Part shown: piece after piece, positions 14,154-16,859 of the stretch
Layout: the number at the start of each line of letters is the position of its first letter
How positions within the stretch are numbered: the stretch's first letter is position 1
From: DAOTUL01 sp034437435
Lineage (GTDB): Bacteria > Chloroflexota > Anaerolineae > Aggregatilineales > Phototrophicaceae
Assembly (NCBI GenBank): GCA_964417785.1
Contig: CAYQJO010000079.1
Location: forward strand, 1 to 16,859
Direction: 5' to 3'
Length of the DNA stretch: 16,859 nt
The notes under the pieces: model-generated
Database searches by the model: none
What the model was told of the DNA's origin: nothing
The model's input: the letters and a program-made list of their open reading frames with translations, nothing else
Made by a program: the position numbers and the translations under genes

Positions 14154-14542
14154 AAATTTTCTCCATTTTTCGTCAGACGTTTCCACGCAACCACAATGGT
14201 GCGGATCAGAGTCATTCCCACCATGACCACCACAAACAGAAATGACAACCGCTGGCGATCATAGTCGGCCCGTGCAAACAGCAGCAAACGCAGCAGGCTG
14301 TAGAGTATAAACACAGCCAGCAGCCATAAGGCACGCATCGGGCGCATCATTCTACGGAAGAGCAGAACCGTCGTCCAGCCAAAAACCAGTGTCCACACGC
14401 TCCCAGCCACCACCTGCGCCCACACCGGCAGGCTGAGGGAGGCCGCGACATCATCTGGCAGGCGAAGCGCGGTGACGACCGCGCCCAACTGGTGCAGAGT
14501 CAGCAGCACAAACACGAACAGCAGCAGGCGTCGGGAAAACAC
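14150..14542 (-). CDS. Small four-helix membrane protein, function unknown
   Basis: The product is 130 aa. Four hydrophobic segments can be drawn at about residues 5-26, 40-62, 70-90 and 98-120. Arg-rich loops (RRMMRPMR at 63-70) lie between helices 2 and 3, and a basic tail follows. There are no cysteines and no recognised catalytic motif. The GTG start lies two bases after the TIR gene stop and has no clear ribosome binding site, which suggests translational coupling. Its own stop shares ATGA with the carboxyltransferase start. It is thus sandwiched inside the operon between the TIR protein and the carboxylase genes. Possible roles include a membrane partner of the TIR protein or of the carboxylase complex; neither is shown by sequence. 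Confidence 0.75.
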   Translation of the reverse strand: MFSRRLLLFVFVLLTLHQLGAVVTALRLPDDVAASLSLPVWAQVVAGSVWTLVFGWTTVLLFRRMMRPMRALWLLAVFILYSLLRLLLFARADYDRQRLSFLFVVVMVGMTLIRTIVVAWKRLTKNGENL

Positions 14543-14544
14543 AA

Positions 14545-15294
14545 TTACGGAGTCACGCCAAAGCGGTTCAGGAGTTCAATAACCGCCGTGTTATATGCCA
14601 GAGCGCTTTCTTCGCGCACCCTGATCCAGTTCTTGCTCGCCAGGGTCTTTGATAAGCTGTCATCGATGACGCCCTGCCAGTCATCGGCGCGGAAGTCAAA
14701 ACCATTGTGCAGCACAGGGATAATGATCGTGTCGGCGTCAATCGCCCACGACAACTCCTGCTGGACAACTTCGGACGAGAGGGTATTGCCACCCAATAAA
14801 AGGATGAAATATTCGCTATTTTCGATTTTCGTGCGCAGATGCTTCTGCCAATCATCGCCAGCAGGAATGGACAGGTCGACAAATGCCTCCAGGCCCACCT
14901 GTTTGAAGCGTGCCAGAATTAACAGGGCAAAAGCACTGCTTTCGCTGCGCCGGTAGGAGATAAACACATTTGCCGGCTGCACTTCATCGACCAGCGCGAA
15001 AGCTTCACGGGTCAACCGGTGCATATGATTGTCAGGTATGATGTACCCCATGCGGGTCAGGAGTGCAAGATCGCTGTCGTCGATCTCACTGTACCAGCGG
15101 CGCTGGAAGTACAGTTGCAGCGGATCATTTGTCGGTGACCGTGACGCACTGAAGTCCTGAGAGATGAAACTCGTCTGCCACATCTTCTCCAACGCGCCTT
15201 CGGCCAACTCGCGTGCCAGCGTCCGCACGCGCTGAGTCCCATCCAGCGGCACGGATCGATTTTCAACCCGATTCAGAAATGTTTCTACATCCAT
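14545..15294 (-). CDS. TIR-domain protein
   Basis: The product is 249 aa. The C-terminal part (about 108-225) is a TIR domain: NVFISYRRSESSAFALLI (109-126), GLEAFVDLSIPAGDDW (134-149), I-ENSEYFILLLGGNTLSSE, and VVQQELSWA (176-184), whose Glu180 corresponds to the conserved, catalytic glutamate of NAD-cleaving TIR domains. The N-terminal ~105 residues are unrecognised, mostly helical, ending in LTREAFALVDE, which is reminiscent of a winged helix. I start at the ATG at 15292-15294 because a promoter-like TTGAAG-17-TATACT lies just upstream at 15354-15326; upstream in-frame starts (to 15363) would fall before or within that promoter. It heads the operon containing the membrane protein and acyl-CoA carboxylase. 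It could be an NADase effector or a protein-interaction module. Confidence 0.85.
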   Translation of the reverse strand: MDVETFLNRVENRSVPLDGTQRVRTLARELAEGALEKMWQTSFISQDFSASRSPTNDPLQLYFQRRWYSEIDDSDLALLTRMGYIIPDNHMHRLTREAFALVDEVQPANVFISYRRSESSAFALLILARFKQVGLEAFVDLSIPAGDDWQKHLRTKIENSEYFILLLGGNTLSSEVVQQELSWAIDADTIIIPVLHNGFDFRADDWQGVIDDSLSKTLASKNWIRVREESALAYNTAVIELLNRFGVTP

Positions 15295-15325
15295 ATCTTG
15301 TGGCTCACGTAAGTTCCTGGCTCGA

Positions 15326-15354
15326 AGTATACTGCGTCCTGTCATCGGCTTCAA
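15326..15354 (-). promoter_or_regulatory. Probable promoter of the TIR-carboxylase operon
   Basis: On the minus strand TTGAAG (15354-15349, 4/6) and TATACT (15331-15326, 5/6) are 17 bp apart. The predicted start near 15319 leaves a leader of about 25 nt before the ATG at 15294. It lies just downstream of the terminator that ends the second BTAD gene. Confidence 0.6.
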
Positions 15355-15361
15355 CGGACAC

Positions 15362-15393
15362 ACAAATAAAATGAGCGGCCCGCAGACCGCTCA
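15362..15393 (-). terminator. Rho-independent terminator of the second BTAD gene
   Basis: On the minus strand TGAGCGG (15393-15387) pairs perfectly with CCGCTCA (15378-15372) around an 8-base loop, followed by TTTTATTTG. It begins 24 bases after the BTAD stop and separates that gene from the TIR operon on the same strand. Confidence 0.88.
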
Positions 15394-15417
15394 ACACTTT
15401 GCTGAATCGTAGAGAAC

Positions 15418-16707
15418 CTAGCCGACGAGTTCGCCGAAGTCCTGTACCATATTGTCGGAAGGCTCCCGGCCTAACTCGGCCAGCATATCGACAAATTTCT
15501 GGTAGTGGGCGGCGGCTTCGCCGCTCCGTCCGAGGGTAATGTATAACTCCAGCATACTGCGGTGTACGTCCTCACGGCTGAAGTCGGCGTCCATCGCCTT
15601 TTGCAGCAGCGAGAGCGCCTGCTCGTTGCGGCCCCGCTCACGCCACACCGCCGCCATTGAGGTCAACGCTTCCAGATAGCCATCGCGATACTCCGCACGC
15701 CGCTCCTCGATCCAGGCATCATCATGCCCCTGCAAGAACGGCCCACGATACAAATCAGCCGCCTTCTGCCACGCCGCCATTTTGGCATCCAGCTTCTCCG
15801 CCACCCGTGCCTGCATCAGATGGCTGACAAACTCGGCGACATCATAGTAAATCTCCATCTCCGGGTTCACCTGATAGTAACCATCACTGTGAACCAATAC
15901 ATCGGTATCCAGGGCTTTGTGCAGCCGCCGCTTGGTCACATGGAAGACGTTCACCGCCTGATCGGGGTCCAGTTCCGGCCAGAACGCCTGACAAATCTCC
16001 GACCGGGTGATAACCGGGCGGTCCAGGGCAAAGAAGAATAGCAGACGCGGCAGATGGCCCTCCCAGCTATCGACCGGCTCGAACGCCTGAAGGACAAAGC
16101 CCGGTCCCAGAGCGTAGACTTCCAGGCCGTCTTCGCTCTTCTCGTTTTCGTCGCCATAGAAACGCTCGCGGATAATCGCATCGTCCTTGAGCATGACGGC
16201 CCGTCCCTGCGCGATCATCGCCACCCAGGGCAAACGCGGCAGCGTGCGTCCATTCAGCACCATGCGGTAGTTATCCGGCAGTCGGGTGGAGAGCAGATTG
16301 ACAAACGACTGAACATCGTCCGCACTGTCACTGCGATCATATTCATCCAGCACCAGCAGCGGATTGTCGGCTGGGATTTCAGCCAAATCCTGGACGAAGG
16401 TATCCAGCACCAGGTCCATGTGATCCTGCGGGTTCTCAAACACTTCCAGTGGCAAGACATTGGTGTGTCGTCCGAAGGTCGGATGCTGGTAGGCCAGTGC
16501 CTGAGTGATGCTGCCGATGAAGCCATGTAGATTGATGTCATCCGGCCCCATCGCATAGTAGAACACATCGTAATCCGGTGAATTCACCAGCCGGGCCACC
16601 AGCATCGAACGATAGCGACTTTCCGGGTGCAGGAGAACGATCCGAACGTTTTTTATCTGGTCGGCAAATGTCTGATATGATTGATCTACAAACTCGTGCA
16701 ATCTCAT
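15418..16707 (-). CDS. BTAD/TPR regulator with winged helix and P-loop-less STAND-like N-terminus (paralogue)
   Basis: The product is 429 aa, a paralogue of the protein at 5837-6979. The same order is seen. An N-terminal STAND-like part (about 20-190) has VRIVLLHPESRYRSMLV at 21-37, where Walker A would be expected but is absent, and Walker-B-like LLVLDEYDRSDS (117-128). The winged helix is at about 195-282, with TRSEICQAFWPELDPDQAVN (234-253) and FHVTKRRL (255-262). The BTAD/TPR domain (about 285-410) has LYRGPFLQGHDDAWIEERR, AAVWRERGRNEQALSLLQKA and LELYITLGRSGEAAAHYQKF. It is about 50 residues longer in the N-terminal part than its paralogue. AAGG lies seven bases before the ATG. It has its own promoter and terminator, so it is monocistronic, and it is divergent from a membrane protein gene. 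Confidence 0.88.
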   Translation of the reverse strand: MRLHEFVDQSYQTFADQIKNVRIVLLHPESRYRSMLVARLVNSPDYDVFYYAMGPDDINLHGFIGSITQALAYQHPTFGRHTNVLPLEVFENPQDHMDLVLDTFVQDLAEIPADNPLLVLDEYDRSDSADDVQSFVNLLSTRLPDNYRMVLNGRTLPRLPWVAMIAQGRAVMLKDDAIIRERFYGDENEKSEDGLEVYALGPGFVLQAFEPVDSWEGHLPRLLFFFALDRPVITRSEICQAFWPELDPDQAVNVFHVTKRRLHKALDTDVLVHSDGYYQVNPEMEIYYDVAEFVSHLMQARVAEKLDAKMAAWQKAADLYRGPFLQGHDDAWIEERRAEYRDGYLEALTSMAAVWRERGRNEQALSLLQKAMDADFSREDVHRSMLELYITLGRSGEAAAHYQKFVDMLAELGREPSDNMVQDFGELVG

Positions 16708-16709
16708 GG

Positions 16710-16735
16710 TTAAACCTTATCTGTAGTTGGTTTAA
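16710..16735 (-). promoter_or_regulatory. Inverted repeat in the leader of the second BTAD gene
   Basis: TTAAACC (16710-16716) and GGTTTAA (16729-16735) are perfect reverse complements separated by 12 bp, ending two bases before the start codon on the minus strand. The GG of the AAGG ribosome binding site is part of one arm, so a transcript hairpin could hide it. Alternatively it is an operator downstream of the promoter. Confidence 0.4.
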
Positions 16736-16750
16736 GCGAACACAACTCAC

Positions 16751-16759
16751 ATTATAGCA
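16751..16759 (-). promoter_or_regulatory. Extended -10 element of the second BTAD gene
   Basis: TGCTATAAT on the minus strand is a perfect extended -10 (TGnTATAAT), identical to the one at gyrA P1. No good -35 is visible 16-18 bp upstream, as is acceptable for extended -10 promoters. The predicted leader is about 37 nt. Confidence 0.6.
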
Positions 16760-16790
16760 GATAGTTAATGATTTCGTAGGAGGCTATTAC

Positions 16791-16859
16791 TTGAGGGATA
16801 AACCCAGTCGCCCATTTGGACTTACCCTGGCGATTCTCGTCAGTATTGTGCTGTATACC
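16791..16859 (+). CDS. N-terminus of a membrane protein (partial)
   Basis: A TTG at 16791 is preceded at seven bases by a perfect AGGAGG (16778-16783). The following 23 codons are open to the window edge: a short basic segment (RDKPSRP) and then a hydrophobic run, FGLTLAILVSIVLYT, that looks like the start of a transmembrane helix or signal anchor. It is divergent from the second BTAD gene across 83 bp. The family cannot be identified from this fragment. Confidence 0.65.
   Translation, partial: MRDKPSRPFGLTLAILVSIVLYT

Noticed and set aside
12627..14264. 545-codon open frame antisense to the carboxyltransferase gene
   Set aside because: Shadow of a fully recognised gene; the product is His/Asp/Gln-rich and resembles no protein family.
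14545..15294. Complete Thoeris-type or other named anti-phage system around the TIR gene
   Set aside because: No ThsA-like NAD effector, STAND partner, nuclease or other defence gene lies beside it; the neighbours are a small membrane protein and carboxylase subunits.
1..16859. tRNA, rRNA, CRISPR, insertion sequence, phage or integrase elements
   Set aside because: No cloverleaf, repeat-spacer array, transposase motif or flanking terminal repeats were seen on either strand.

Overview
This is a 16.9 kb stretch of a bacterial chromosome, very probably from a member of the Chloroflexi (Anaerolineae-like). The pointers are gene content and style, not a database match: a lipoprotein with a CGPPCW...PGET motif of the kind I associate with Anaerolineae, two BTAD/TPR regulators with an MalT-like front end, an acyl-CoA carboxylase of the PccB + AccC + biotin-carrier type, moderate-to-high GC, and frequent TTG/GTG starts. 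The first 49 bases are not genomic. They are an Illumina TruSeq index adapter left on the end of the assembled contig.

Layout, left to right. After the adapter come the last 24 codons of a + strand gene, with a clean terminator behind it. A promoter then leads to a lipoprotein and an S1-domain RNA-binding protein (+ strand, 275-1680). Convergent to these is a moeA-VKOR pair (- strand, 3419-1707): molybdopterin molybdenumtransferase and a quinone-linked disulfide-forming membrane protein. Divergent from moeA is a full-length bifunctional (p)ppGpp synthetase/hydrolase (3543-5750). It is followed by a two-gene + strand unit: a BTAD-type regulator with a P-loop-less STAND-like N-terminus (5837-6979), overlapping a homologue of the tRNA-queuosine mannosyltransferase QTMAN/GTDC1 (6960-8051). 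The end of that gene overlaps by 43 bp the convergent gyrA-like gene (10477-8009).

Upstream of gyrA on the - strand is a tightly packed operon, read from 15294 down to 10577: TIR-domain protein, four-helix membrane protein, acyl-CoA carboxylase carboxyltransferase, biotin carboxylase, biotin carrier protein. Junctions are ATGA overlaps or SD-over-stop arrangements, so the five genes look translationally coupled and driven by a promoter at 15326-15354. gyrA has two good sigma70-type promoters of its own, each associated with an inverted repeat. A second BTAD regulator (16707-15418, - strand, own terminator) is a clear paralogue of the first. Divergent from it, at the right edge, begins a membrane protein with a perfect AGGAGG and a TTG start.

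The most interesting items are (1) the paralogous STAND-like/wHTH/BTAD regulators, one fused by overlap to a probable tRNA-queuosine glycosyltransferase; (2) a TIR-domain protein and a small membrane protein heading an acyl-CoA carboxylase operon; (3) a Cys at the acyl-CoA specificity position of the carboxyltransferase; (4) a GyrA with Gln/Glu at the classical quinolone-contact positions and no recognisable GyrA-box in the first C-terminal blade; and (5) several perfect inverted repeats placed at promoters or start codons. No tRNA, rRNA, CRISPR, insertion sequence or phage gene was seen.
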